Assembly (NCBI GenBank): GCA_002373875.1 | Contig: DFKQ01000114.1 | Location: 1 to 10,927, forward strand | DNA from: Lachnospiraceae bacterium UBA3641 | GTDB lineage: Bacteria > Bacillota > Clostridia > Lachnospirales > Lachnospiraceae | DNA: 10,927 bases | Reading direction: 5' to 3' | Shown: in pieces, positions 1 to 7,439 of the stretch | Layout: the number at the start of each line of letters is the position of its first letter | How positions within the stretch are numbered: position 1 is the first letter of the stretch | Notes under the pieces: model-generated | Told to the model about the DNA's origin: nothing | Database searches by the model: none | What the model saw: only the letters and a program-made list of their open reading frames with translations | Made by a program: the position numbers and the translations under genes

Positions 1-23
1 GCTCCCAACTGCGCTAATGCCCC
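1..23 (-). tRNA. 5' end of a tRNA gene, cut by the window edge
   Basis: Read on the minus strand from position 23, the sequence has a 7-nt acceptor strand GGGGCAT (23-17), then the invariant T8 (16) and A9 (15), a D-stem GCGC (14-11), a D-loop AGTTGGGA (10-3) with the conserved A14, GG pair and A21, and the first two bases (GC) of the returning D-stem. TAGCGCAGTTGG is a perfect match to the internal tRNA A-box pattern. The anticodon, T-arm and 3' end lie outside the window, so the isotype cannot be read; a GGGGC acceptor start would suit tRNA-Ala, but that is a guess. A strong promoter ends 10 nt upstream, which predicts a very short 5' leader for RNase P to remove. Confidence 0.82.
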
Positions 24-32
24 TCCTGTTAT

Positions 33-60
33 GATTATACGGCACTTGGCCGTATTAATC
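33..60 (-). repeat. Inverted repeat overlying the tRNA promoter
   Basis: The minus strand reads GATTAATACGGC (60-49), a 5-nt spacer CAAGT, then GCCGTATAATC (43-33). The arms are complementary over 11 bp with one extra A in the first arm; the inner 7 bp (ATACGGC/GCCGTAT) are perfect. The repeat runs from the end of the -35 hexamer through the -10 hexamer. It could be an operator for a dimeric regulator, or a hairpin ending the upstream transcript. No U-tract follows on either strand, so a classical intrinsic terminator is unlikely. Function is inferred only. Confidence 0.5.
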
Positions 61-62
61 AA
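34..62 (-). promoter_or_regulatory. Sigma-A-type promoter of the tRNA gene
   Basis: On the minus strand, TTGATT (62-57) is followed after exactly 17 bp by a perfect -10 hexamer TATAAT (39-34). The expected start point lies near position 27, about 4 nt before the first tRNA base at 23. This spacing and the tRNA directly downstream make it a convincing housekeeping promoter. It begins about 20 bp after the stop codon of the DUF5662 gene. An inverted repeat covers nearly the whole promoter (separate entry). Confidence 0.75.
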
Positions 63-81
63 CCTAAATCGTTACCCGGAT

Positions 82-663
82 CTAAGCTTTCCGATAACGT
101 TCATATATAAACTGCGCTATCCTTGTACCGATCCTTTTATTCAAAACCCTCTTTCTTATAAATTCAAAGCAGGCTTCCTCCCCCTCCCTTGCCAGCATTT
201 CAAGAAGATATTCCAGCAGCTTTCTTGTATGCTCCTCCATGTATTTTTCCGGATTACCCTTCCTGTAATACTCAAGAGGCATACCATCGGTATAGCTTCC
301 CTTGTTATAAGTTTTGGAAGCGGCTATCCTGTCCATAAACATTTCTATTATGTATTTATCCGGCATCCTTGCGGGTATAAGTCCCTTGCCGCTCTCTGAG
401 GAATAATCAAGCCAATACTCATAGTGATGCCTGTTGCGTCCCTTGTGATGAAGCCAGGCACTTGAGTAGCCTGTTGCTTCACGCTCCGCATTGTTGGGAC
501 TTCTGAAGCCCTGATAGTATTTTGCTCCCACCAAAAATTCGGAAGGTGAGTATTTACTCAGATCATGAGTCAGACCCTGATAGTAAAGCCCCACGGCAAA
601 ACAGCCCTGCCTTACCAGCCTCCTGTGCTCATTAATTGTTTTAAAATGCCCTATCGCATTCAT
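82..663 (-). CDS. DUF5662 family protein, function unknown
   Basis: This 193-residue soluble protein has no signal peptide or membrane segment. I recognise the DUF5662 pattern: an N-terminal HFKTINEHR (6-14), then HDLSKYSPSEF (33-43), a dense HHKGRNRHHYEYW (72-84), and MPDKY (100-104). The clustered His, Asp and Arg residues suggest a metal or phosphate site, and the His33-Asp34 pair recalls HD-type phosphohydrolases, but no catalytic activity is established to my knowledge. The start is supported by a Shine-Dalgarno GAAAGGA (679-673) 9 nt before the ATG. It lies 44 nt after the MglB-like gene with no terminator visible between, so it may be the last gene of the sensing transcript. A link to sugar sensing is unproven; it may be a passenger. 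The C-terminus (about 145-193) is helical in character and rich in Arg, Lys and Glu. Confidence 0.85.
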   Translation of the reverse strand: MNAIGHFKTINEHRRLVRQGCFAVGLYYQGLTHDLSKYSPSEFLVGAKYYQGFRSPNNAEREATGYSSAWLHHKGRNRHHYEYWLDYSSESGKGLIPARMPDKYIIEMFMDRIAASKTYNKGSYTDGMPLEYYRKGNPEKYMEEHTRKLLEYLLEMLAREGEEACFEFIRKRVLNKRIGTRIAQFIYERYRKA

Positions 664-707
664 TGTTATCTGTCCTTTCTGACTGATTTTACAATTAATT
701 AACGAAA

Positions 708-1772
708 TTACTTATTTCTTTTACCTGAGTTAAGCCTTATAAACTCCTGAACGTTATCATAGTTTATAAGCCTGTAATCCACATAGATTGATTTATCATC
801 CGAAGCTCCTTCGCTTCCTTCGCCGCCCCTCATTGCAAGATCACAGGATAAGCGTATTATCTTCTCAGCCTGACCCGGAGCATCATTGTATACCGTTCCC
901 TCCATCTTCTTCATCTGAACAAGGGAGAGGGCATCGGGAATGCCGTCAACACCGACCACCAGGGGCTGATACGCCCCTTTATGCTTCACGGCTTCCAGAG
1001 CTCCTATAGCCATTTCATCGTTATTGGATATGATCATCTCGATCTGGGTGGGATACTTGTCAAGGAGCATGCCCATCTTGCTTTCTGCCTGGTCACGATT
1101 CCAGTTGGCTATCTCATCACCAAGCTTCTCGATGGAATAGCCTGCCTGCTGTATGGATTCTATGGATACCTGGGTCCTTATAAGGGCATCCTGATGGCCT
1201 ATCTCACCTTCTAAGATCACATATTGTATAACACCGTCGCCGCTCCTGTCTATCTGTTCAAATCTGTTCTTATCTGACAGGGCATCTATAACAAGCTCAG
1301 CCTGAAGCTTACCCGACTGCTCAGCATTGGCGCCGACATAATAGAGCTTGTCCCAACGGTTTAGGTCATCTGCAACAGGCTCCCTGTTGAAAAATACGAC
1401 AGGAACCGAGGCTGATTTGGCCTTATCTATAATAACCGTAGCGTCTGTCCTGTCCACAAGGTTTACGCATACCACATCATAGCCCCTGTCAATAAAGCCT
1501 GTTATCTGGTCGTTCTGGGCCAGTTGGCTACCACCTGCACTTACAATATCGAGCAGTATAACATCACCCGTCTCCTTTTCCAGTTCCTTGGCCCATTCAT
1601 TAAGCCTTGCAGACAGTTCTACGATAAAGGTATCATAAACATCGTTCATGCTTACACCTATGCGGATATTACGCTGTTTTTTGGTCTGGTCCCCTATTAC
1701 ACCGGCGCCGGAACATCCTGTCAGAAAAAGGGCCATAACAAGGACATATATCATTATGATCGATCTCTTCAT
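708..1772 (-). CDS. mglB: MglB-like glucose/galactose-binding lipoprotein
   Basis: Periplasmic-binding protein of the LacI/ribose-binding fold (Peripla_BP_4), 354 residues, close to E. coli MglB. A lipoprotein signal ends in LTGC with Cys20, so it should be anchored outside the membrane. By hand alignment to E. coli galactose-binding protein, the known sugar contacts are kept: Asp47, Phe49, Asn129, His193, Asp195, Arg199, Trp224, Asn251, Asp276 and Asn296. The calcium loop is also kept, with Asp175, Asp179, Gln183 and the distant Glu245. A D-glucose or D-galactose ligand is therefore a fair prediction. The start has GGAAGG 5 nt upstream and lies 22 nt after the anchored binding protein. No MglA or MglC partner is encoded beside it, so it may use the MmsAB transporter, serve an unlinked one, or act as a sensor for the kinase encoded two genes upstream. 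Confidence 0.88.
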   Translation of the reverse strand: MKRSIIMIYVLVMALFLTGCSGAGVIGDQTKKQRNIRIGVSMNDVYDTFIVELSARLNEWAKELEKETGDVILLDIVSAGGSQLAQNDQITGFIDRGYDVVCVNLVDRTDATVIIDKAKSASVPVVFFNREPVADDLNRWDKLYYVGANAEQSGKLQAELVIDALSDKNRFEQIDRSGDGVIQYVILEGEIGHQDALIRTQVSIESIQQAGYSIEKLGDEIANWNRDQAESKMGMLLDKYPTQIEMIISNNDEMAIGALEAVKHKGAYQPLVVGVDGIPDALSLVQMKKMEGTVYNDAPGQAEKIIRLSCDLAMRGGEGSEGASDDKSIYVDYRLINYDNVQEFIRLNSGKRNK

Positions 1773-1794
1773 TTTAACCTTCCGAATTGTATTT

Positions 1795-2769
1795 TTATCT
1801 TACATGCGGGAACAGAAGCCGCTGGTTTGCCTTCTCATACATATTATTGTGATCTACCACTTTAAATGGTATAGGTCTTTTATTATGTTGATTATGATCC
1901 CGCCGCTTCCTGAAATTATTCTCAAGCAGGTCGGATAAACCTATATAACCTATTGAAAACTCATCCTGGTAGACAAGGGACCTTACCAGCCTGTTATCAA
2001 GGTAGTAGGCTGACTTACTGGAGTTGGCGATCCCGTATATCTTAACATCCTTATTAAGGTTTACGGCCGCATCTATGATCTCTTCCATCGATGAATTATC
2101 CAGGGCTATCACCACATCCACGGCTTCTTCGGTAAGCTGTCTCTGGAGGAAGAACTGGGCCTTCTTGTCAACCTCCTGCTCATTTCTCTCCCACAGGACA
2201 ACATTTTCCGCATAGGGGACATCCGTATTAAGGATCGTATCAAGCCTTTCCCTTACACTATCACGTCTGTCATGATCCACTATCACCGCTGCCTTGATCC
2301 AGTCCTTCTCATTATCATCTATAGTCTTTATGAGTGATTCTGCCATGCTGGCATTGTCGGCAGACGTAAGGCCGGCAGTGTCTCCCGTACCGGACTCCAC
2401 AAAGGCATATGGGATCTTTATCGGATCATTCTTAAGATATTCTTTTATGACTTCACTGTCTGCCGCAGCGATAAGAAGGGCATCGGCACCTCCCTGCGCT
2501 TCACGGCGGATAAGGGATATCTGCTCTGTGGCATCATCCTCACCGGACATCGTGATAAGTGTGACCTCGGCATTTAAGTCATCTGCAGCAAGGGCCGCCC
2601 CCTGCTTTAAGTTCTCCCATCTTGAAGCATCCGACCCGTAAACTATAAGGGATACCTGGATAATGGGATCCTCCTTTTTAAGGGTCTGAACATAAATGGC
2701 TGTTTCTATGATCATAAGGCCCACTAAGACACAGGCAATGATAAATATCGGGGATCTTACTTTCTTCAT
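1795..2769 (-). CDS. Membrane-anchored periplasmic-binding-domain protein (probable kinase partner)
   Basis: A protein of 324 residues with one N-terminal hydrophobic segment (about 8-29) after a positively charged KKVR start and no lipobox cysteine, so it is likely a signal anchor rather than a cleaved lipoprotein. Residues 37-285 have the type-1 periplasmic-binding fold (Peripla_BP_4): a VSLIVYGSDASRW first strand, GADALLIAA, AVIVDH, VDVVIALDN and KIYGIANS. The C-terminal tail (286-324) is basic and His/Asn rich. The ATG overlaps the kinase TGA as ATGA, with a GGGGGAG site about 7 nt upstream, so the two proteins are probably made in step. This architecture recalls XylFII, which binds xylose and works with the LytS kinase in Clostridium. 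I infer a co-sensor role; the ligand cannot be read, and the pocket looks less conserved than in the MglB-like neighbour. Confidence 0.8.
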   Translation of the reverse strand: MKKVRSPIFIIACVLVGLMIIETAIYVQTLKKEDPIIQVSLIVYGSDASRWENLKQGAALAADDLNAEVTLITMSGEDDATEQISLIRREAQGGADALLIAAADSEVIKEYLKNDPIKIPYAFVESGTGDTAGLTSADNASMAESLIKTIDDNEKDWIKAAVIVDHDRRDSVRERLDTILNTDVPYAENVVLWERNEQEVDKKAQFFLQRQLTEEAVDVVIALDNSSMEEIIDAAVNLNKDVKIYGIANSSKSAYYLDNRLVRSLVYQDEFSIGYIGLSDLLENNFRKRRDHNQHNKRPIPFKVVDHNNMYEKANQRLLFPHVR

Positions 2770-4571
2770 GACAGTTCTCCCCCCTTCTTATAATCCTCAT
2801 ATGTAATACGCGGCAGATGGATCCTTACCGTTGTACCCTCATCAAGTTCACTCTCCAGCTGCAGGCCGTAATCACCCTTGAAATAGAGCTGGATGCGCTG
2901 GTTGACATTCCACAGCCCTATTCCCGAACCCTTGCCCCTGGTTCTTCCCTTTTCCTTAAGCAGGTTATCAAGAACATCCTGAGGCATACCCATTCCGTTG
3001 TCGCTTACTTCAATATAAATGTCTCCGTCCTTCTGGTACCCCTTTACGGTTATCACGGAGTCCTCATCCTCAGCCCCGTAATATATCGCATTCTCCAATA
3101 AAGGCTGGACAATGAGTTTAATGGTACAGCAGTCCTCTATCTCGGGATCGATATCTATTATCGTGGTGAACTTATTCTTATAGCGTACCTTTTGAATGCT
3201 TAAATAGTTCTGGGCATGTGTCATCTCATCACGAATGGTTATTATATTGTCGCCCTTGCTTAAGCTTATCCTGAAGAGGGACGCAAGAGCCGTAACCATT
3301 GTGATCGCATCCTTATACCTGTTTGACTCTATCATCCAGATAACCGAATCAAGCGTATTATACAGGAAATGAGGGTTGATCTGTGACTGCAGGGCGTCAA
3401 GCTCGCTCTTACGCTTGTCACGCTGCTCCTTTACCATATCATCCATAAGCTTCCTCATCTGGGATACCATGGACCTTATAGTTCTGCCAAGGTGCATGAT
3501 CTCGTGAGTTCCGCCTATATAAATATGATCATCGGTAAAGTCACCCTCCTCAAGCTTCTTAACACTCTCGTCCAGCCTACGCAGCGGATCTGTCACCTTG
3601 GAGGAAATAAATACATTACCCGAGATCACAAGAAAGATCATCAGTGTCAGGATTATCATCATAAAGATACGGGTCTGGGAAAGAGAAATGGTAAGCTGGG
3701 AGGTAGGCGTTACACTGACTATCTTCCAGCCGGTATATCCGATCGTTTTAACGATAACGGACCTCTCCTCGCCGCCAAAGTTCTCTATATGACTGCCGTC
3801 TTCGTATTTAAGGGCAGCCAGATTGTTTTCCTTAATCAGATCTGAATAAATGGCCCTCTGCCTTGGATGGTATATGATCTCTCCGTCCCTGTCCATAAGA
3901 TAGACATAGCCCCTGCCGCTTTCGTTTACCTTGGCAAACATCTGCTCTATGGCCGAAAAATCCATATCAACAAGAAGAACGCCGGGCTGGATGTTTCCGC
4001 CTCTTGTAAGCTCAACAGCCCTGCTCAATGACACCACCCAGTAATATCGGTAGTTACTGTTCTCAAACATGTTCTGTATGTGGGGAGTCGAGAAATGGAT
4101 ATTCTCTATCTTCTCCTTGGCATTCTCAAACCATTCCTGCTTGGTAAAGTCGACCCCTTCCTTTCTTCCTGAAACCGGAGATGCGCATATAAGGGCTCCA
4201 TCGCCCGTAACACAGGCAATGCTTACAAGGTTATTCTTATTGGATTCATAGAGAAGGTCCATTTCATTAATAAAGGAATCCTTGGCAAGATCCGTGTTTT
4301 TTATGACAGAGTAATAGAAGGAATCCGAAACACCCATCATGTTCCTTATATAGGTGTTAAGGTTCCAGCTGACCTGTTCAAGGACACGCTTGTCATTCTC
4401 GATCGCATTCTTGCGTACCCTCAATGAGAACTGCGAATAGAGGGCAAAGCCCATGATCATCATACCTATGACCGCTATAAGGGTAAAAGAGATTGATATA
4501 ATGTACTCTATGCTTCTCTGTTTATATGCTTTTTTAATGAGCAATATCAGGTGATCTATCTTTTTCTTCAT
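2766..4571 (-). CDS. YesM/LytS-type sensor histidine kinase with extracellular Cache-like domain
   Basis: A protein of 601 residues in the order TM1 (about 24-46), an extracellular sensor domain (about 48-300) with Cache-like pieces such as GRGYVYLMDRDG and IIYHP (219-235), TM2 (about 302-323), HAMP (about 320-375), a His_kinase domain (PF06580) and HATPase_c. The phosphoacceptor is His401 in INPHFLYNTLDS. The ATP lid shows Asn494 (LLENAIYYG), DNGMGM (524-529) and GSGIGLWN (548-555), so it should be active. It is expected to phosphorylate the regulator encoded just upstream. Its ATG begins 2 nt after the regulator stop and has no recognisable Shine-Dalgarno site, which points to translational coupling. 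The large outer domain is a natural docking surface for the binding proteins encoded beside it. Direct ligand binding by the Cache-like domain is the alternative. Confidence 0.93.
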   Translation of the reverse strand: MKKKIDHLILLIKKAYKQRSIEYIISISFTLIAVIGMMIMGFALYSQFSLRVRKNAIENDKRVLEQVSWNLNTYIRNMMGVSDSFYYSVIKNTDLAKDSFINEMDLLYESNKNNLVSIACVTGDGALICASPVSGRKEGVDFTKQEWFENAKEKIENIHFSTPHIQNMFENSNYRYYWVVSLSRAVELTRGGNIQPGVLLVDMDFSAIEQMFAKVNESGRGYVYLMDRDGEIIYHPRQRAIYSDLIKENNLAALKYEDGSHIENFGGEERSVIVKTIGYTGWKIVSVTPTSQLTISLSQTRIFMMIILTLMIFLVISGNVFISSKVTDPLRRLDESVKKLEEGDFTDDHIYIGGTHEIMHLGRTIRSMVSQMRKLMDDMVKEQRDKRKSELDALQSQINPHFLYNTLDSVIWMIESNRYKDAITMVTALASLFRISLSKGDNIITIRDEMTHAQNYLSIQKVRYKNKFTTIIDIDPEIEDCCTIKLIVQPLLENAIYYGAEDEDSVITVKGYQKDGDIYIEVSDNGMGMPQDVLDNLLKEKGRTRGKGSGIGLWNVNQRIQLYFKGDYGLQLESELDEGTTVRIHLPRITYEDYKKGGELS

Positions 4572-4573
4572 AT

Positions 4574-6151
4574 TTATTTATGGCGGTATTTAGCCGGCGA
4601 TACACCATAGGCTTTCTTGAACACATAGGAAAAATAAGTTGGTTCGTCATATCCGACCATACCCGCGATAACATATGACTTTTCATCTGTTTCGGTAAGA
4701 AGCCTTACAGCCTCATCAAGCCTGACCTTCGTCAGATATGCAATGAAGTTAAGCCCGGTTTCCTTCTTGAAGACGGTCGAGAAATAAGTTGTGCCCACGC
4801 CCAGATAGGAGCACAGCATATCTACGGACAGCTTGGAATCCATGTAATGCTCCTCTATATATGCCTTGGCCTTCTCGCCAAGAAGCCTTGTTGCATCCTG
4901 CCTCTCTTCATTTATGGCTTCATTAAGCCGCATGCATAATAGCTCAAGCCATTCCTTCATCTCATCAAATGAGCTGAAGCTCTCCACCTTCTCGAGCAGT
5001 CCCTGTGTCGATTCCCATTTATCTTCAAGTTGATACATACCGGCCAACCTGAAGAGCTCTATGACAATTTCCGTGCAGAAAAGACGGAGCTGGGGTATGG
5101 ATGATGACGACTTCCTGATATGGTTTGTTACTTCATCGACAGCCTCTTTTACCGAAGCAGTATCGCCAATCTTTATCTCGGTGATAAGCCCCTTCATAAG
5201 CTTCTCATCCATGGTGATGACATCACCGTTTCCTTGCTCCACATCACCTATATATATAGCCTGGTCTCCATCAATCAGCATCCTGTACCTGGCAGCTTCC
5301 CCCGCTTCTTCAAAAGACCTTGAAATATCTTTCATATTTCCGTAAATCTTACCTATCCCGGCAACAGTGTCAAGTCCATAGAGCTTCTTGGAAAGCTTAC
5401 ACAACATATCCATGTTCGAAATGAACTGCCTGTGTTCACCGGTATTTTTAAAGCCGGCAACAACAACTATGGTACCAAGATAATTAAGGCAGGTATAACC
5501 CGGGAATGCCGACAGACGGTCTTTTACAAGATTCATAAGGGAAACACTTAAAAGTCCGGGATCAAGAGGCTGATCTGATATCTTCTCCTGAACAAGCAAG
5601 CCGACGGAGCAAAAAGCATAGTCAAATGAAAAACCGTAGTCCTTTGAGAACGAATTAATCTGTTCATCGCTCAAATGACCCTCAAGAAGACCGATCATGA
5701 ACTGTTCCTTAAGGACCGGAAGGCTCTCATCGTAGAACTTCCTAAGCTGTTCTATGTTATGGCGTTTGTCATAATCATCATCAAGCCGTTCCCTGATCTT
5801 TTGGAAAACCCTGGTTAGTTCTTCGGCATTAACCGGTTTTAAAATATACTCCTCCGCCTCAAGCCTTATGGCTTCCTGGGCGTACTCGAATTCATCGTAT
5901 CCCGAAAAGATTATTATCTTTACATCCGGCATGATCTCCTTAAGCCTCCTGCTGAAGGTCAGGCCATCCATAAAGGGCATCTGTATATCGGTAAGAACCA
6001 CATCGGGATTATACTGTTCGGCCTTAGCGAGTGCATCCTCACCGTTATCGGCTTCTGCCACAACCTCATATCCTATTTCATTCCAGTTGATGCAGCCCGC
6101 TATTGCCTCCCTTGCATCTTCTTCATCATCAACAAGCATTACCCTGTACAT
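4574..6151 (-). CDS. YesN-type response regulator (REC plus AraC helix-turn-helix)
   Basis: A protein of 525 residues. The N-terminal receiver domain (1-120) has the acidic pair Asp8-Asp9, phosphoacceptor Asp55 in VVLTDIQMPFMDG, Ser83 and Lys105 (ILKPVN). The middle region (about 125-425) is the long poorly defined linker usual for YesN regulators. The C-terminal AraC domain (about 428-525) has two helix-turn-helix units, around SVDMLCSYLGVGTTYFS and the closing YDEPTYFSYVFKK with GVSPAKYR. The start has GGAG about 10 nt upstream. It lies 29 nt after the second ChvE-like gene and 2 nt before the kinase, its evident partner. It probably activates sugar-transport genes; the best candidate target is the promoter of the transport module, which lies outside the window beyond position 10927. 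Direct-repeat binding sites could not be assigned. Confidence 0.94.
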   Translation of the reverse strand: MYRVMLVDDEEDAREAIAGCINWNEIGYEVVAEADNGEDALAKAEQYNPDVVLTDIQMPFMDGLTFSRRLKEIMPDVKIIIFSGYDEFEYAQEAIRLEAEEYILKPVNAEELTRVFQKIRERLDDDYDKRHNIEQLRKFYDESLPVLKEQFMIGLLEGHLSDEQINSFSKDYGFSFDYAFCSVGLLVQEKISDQPLDPGLLSVSLMNLVKDRLSAFPGYTCLNYLGTIVVVAGFKNTGEHRQFISNMDMLCKLSKKLYGLDTVAGIGKIYGNMKDISRSFEEAGEAARYRMLIDGDQAIYIGDVEQGNGDVITMDEKLMKGLITEIKIGDTASVKEAVDEVTNHIRKSSSSIPQLRLFCTEIVIELFRLAGMYQLEDKWESTQGLLEKVESFSSFDEMKEWLELLCMRLNEAINEERQDATRLLGEKAKAYIEEHYMDSKLSVDMLCSYLGVGTTYFSTVFKKETGLNFIAYLTKVRLDEAVRLLTETDEKSYVIAGMVGYDEPTYFSYVFKKAYGVSPAKYRHK

Positions 6152-6180
6152 ACTCTTCTTCTCCGTCTAAACATTTATTG

Positions 6181-7341
6181 TCATCTTGCAAACAACTGTT
6201 CCTTGGTGTAGTAACCGCCTCCTATCAGTACATCCTCATAATTATCCTTATCGATAACAACCGGTGTACACAGATATGAGGGAACCGTCAGTACATTATT
6301 GTTATACTGACTGGTATCATTGATCTCCGGCTTGCCTCCCTCTAAAAGAGCCTGAACCATAGTCACGCACTTGGCAGCCAGTATCCTTGTGTCCTTATAG
6401 ATTGTCATGGCCTGTCTTCCCTCGGCTATGTTTTTAACCGCCGCCTTCTCGGCATCCTGCCCTGTTATAAGCGGCAGGTCCTCCATGGACAGGCCGGCCC
6501 TCTGCCATGACCTCAGTATTCCGTAATCAAATCCGTCAAAAGCCGAACATGCGATATCAAGATCACCCGACCTGTAATACTCCCTGATAAGATCTGAGCA
6601 CATTTCCTCAGCCTTTGTATCCGACCACCTTAATATGCAGGTTTCACGGAATGAAGTCTTCCCGGACCGGCAGACCAGGGTTCCGTTATCAATGTATGAC
6701 TTTAATACATCCATTACACCTGTATAAAGGAAGAGGGCATTGTTGTCATCAGGCGATCCCATGAAGAACTCAATAGTATATGATTTACCCGTTCTTGAAG
6801 CCTCTTCGAGGTTCATCCTGTCTTCGATGTAATTACCGATAAGGGTTCCGACCTCCTTATTGTCAAAGGAAGCATAATACGATACCGCATCGGTATCCAT
6901 AAGGAGACGGTCGTAAGCAATGACGGCGATCCCGTTGTTCTTCGCTTCCTTAAGGACATCCACCAGCCTTGTTGAGTCTATAGAGGAAATGACAAGACAG
7001 GAAACATCATTTCTGATCATGGATTCTATCTGGCTTATCTGCAGATCTATATCGTCATCCGCATACTGAAGATCTACCTCGTAGCCTAAGGTTTCAAGCC
7101 TTGCCTTAATGCTCATACCGTCGTTTATCCATCGTTCAGAGGTTCTTGTAGGCATTGCGACACCGACCCTTTTTATAACTGTACGGCCTTCCGATGGTTC
7201 ATTGCCATCCTCGTGTGTATCCTCTGCGGGCTCATTTGTATCCGTTATTTCACTGTTTTGATCCTGCCTTATACCCTGTGCGCCTTTGCAGCCCGCAAGA
7301 GAAAGACACAGGATAAGAAAAATGAGTATTGTTCTTTTCAT
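6181..7341 (-). CDS. Second ChvE-like sugar-binding lipoprotein, paralogue of the transporter's binding protein
   Basis: From the ATG at 7341 this is a 386-residue lipoprotein: signal peptide MKRT... with lipobox LAGC (Cys18), a 35-residue acidic Asp/Glu/Asn/Thr tether, then the ChvE-type binding domain from about 56. Family blocks are RVGVAMPTRTSERW, LQYADDD, VISSID, AYDRL, YYASFDN, FMGSPDDNNA, LITGQDAE, YKDTR, PEINDT and VPSYL. The frame stays open to an ATG at 7461, but that adds 40 residues before a normal signal peptide and overlaps the permease gene, so I reject it. An ATG at 7377 is also possible. The 7341 start has no good Shine-Dalgarno. It resembles the 10244 protein closely, yet precedes the regulator and kinase. 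It may feed MmsAB with another sugar or carry the signal to the kinase. Ligand class: aldopentose or hexose, by family. Confidence 0.9.
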   Translation of the reverse strand: MKRTILIFLILCLSLAGCKGAQGIRQDQNSEITDTNEPAEDTHEDGNEPSEGRTVIKRVGVAMPTRTSERWINDGMSIKARLETLGYEVDLQYADDDIDLQISQIESMIRNDVSCLVISSIDSTRLVDVLKEAKNNGIAVIAYDRLLMDTDAVSYYASFDNKEVGTLIGNYIEDRMNLEEASRTGKSYTIEFFMGSPDDNNALFLYTGVMDVLKSYIDNGTLVCRSGKTSFRETCILRWSDTKAEEMCSDLIREYYRSGDLDIACSAFDGFDYGILRSWQRAGLSMEDLPLITGQDAEKAAVKNIAEGRQAMTIYKDTRILAAKCVTMVQALLEGGKPEINDTSQYNNNVLTVPSYLCTPVVIDKDNYEDVLIGGGYYTKEQLFAR

Positions 7342-7360
7342 GCTTATAATAATAACACAA

Positions 7361-7394
7361 GAAAGCTGTCTTTTCATCAGAAGAGACAGCTTTC
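7361..7394 (-). terminator. Intrinsic terminator or attenuator between permease and sensing genes
   Basis: The minus strand carries GAAAGCTGTCT (7394-7384), a 12-nt loop region and AGACAGCTTTC (7371-7361): an 11-bp perfect stem. It is followed by TTGTGTTATTATTAT, a T-rich but interrupted tail. It starts about 24 nt after the permease stop and ends 19 nt before the next start codon. It should end or damp transcription of the transport module. The imperfect T-tract suggests partial read-through into the sensing genes. The opposite strand has no T-tract. Confidence 0.7.
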
Positions 7395-7410
7395 CGTAAA
7401 TTATATACTT

Positions 7411-7439
7411 ATAATACTTAACCTTTTTTACGCTTTGAA
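7411..7439 (-). promoter_or_regulatory. Possible weak promoter for the sensing module
   Basis: On the minus strand TTCAAA (7439-7434) precedes TATTAT (7416-7411) by 17 bp; a second -10-like TATAAT lies at 7405-7400 with no matching -35. Starting near 7404 would place the hairpin at 7394-7361 in the 5' leader, as an attenuator would be. The -35 overlaps the last codons of the permease. AT-rich sequence makes chance matches common, so this is tentative. Confidence 0.25.

Noticed and set aside
1..62. Possible integration site at the tRNA gene
   Set aside because: Only the 5' end of the tRNA is visible; integrases normally use the 3' end, and no integrase, direct repeat or mobile gene is present in the window.
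31..399. Plus-strand open frame of 122 codons opposite the DUF5662 gene
   Set aside because: It is antisense to a recognisable conserved protein and has no ribosome site; it begins inside the tRNA promoter region.
694..702. TTAATTAA palindrome in the gap before the DUF5662 gene
   Set aside because: It is a short AT-only palindrome in an AT-rich 44-nt gap, and no promoter with acceptable -35 and -10 spacing could be built around it.
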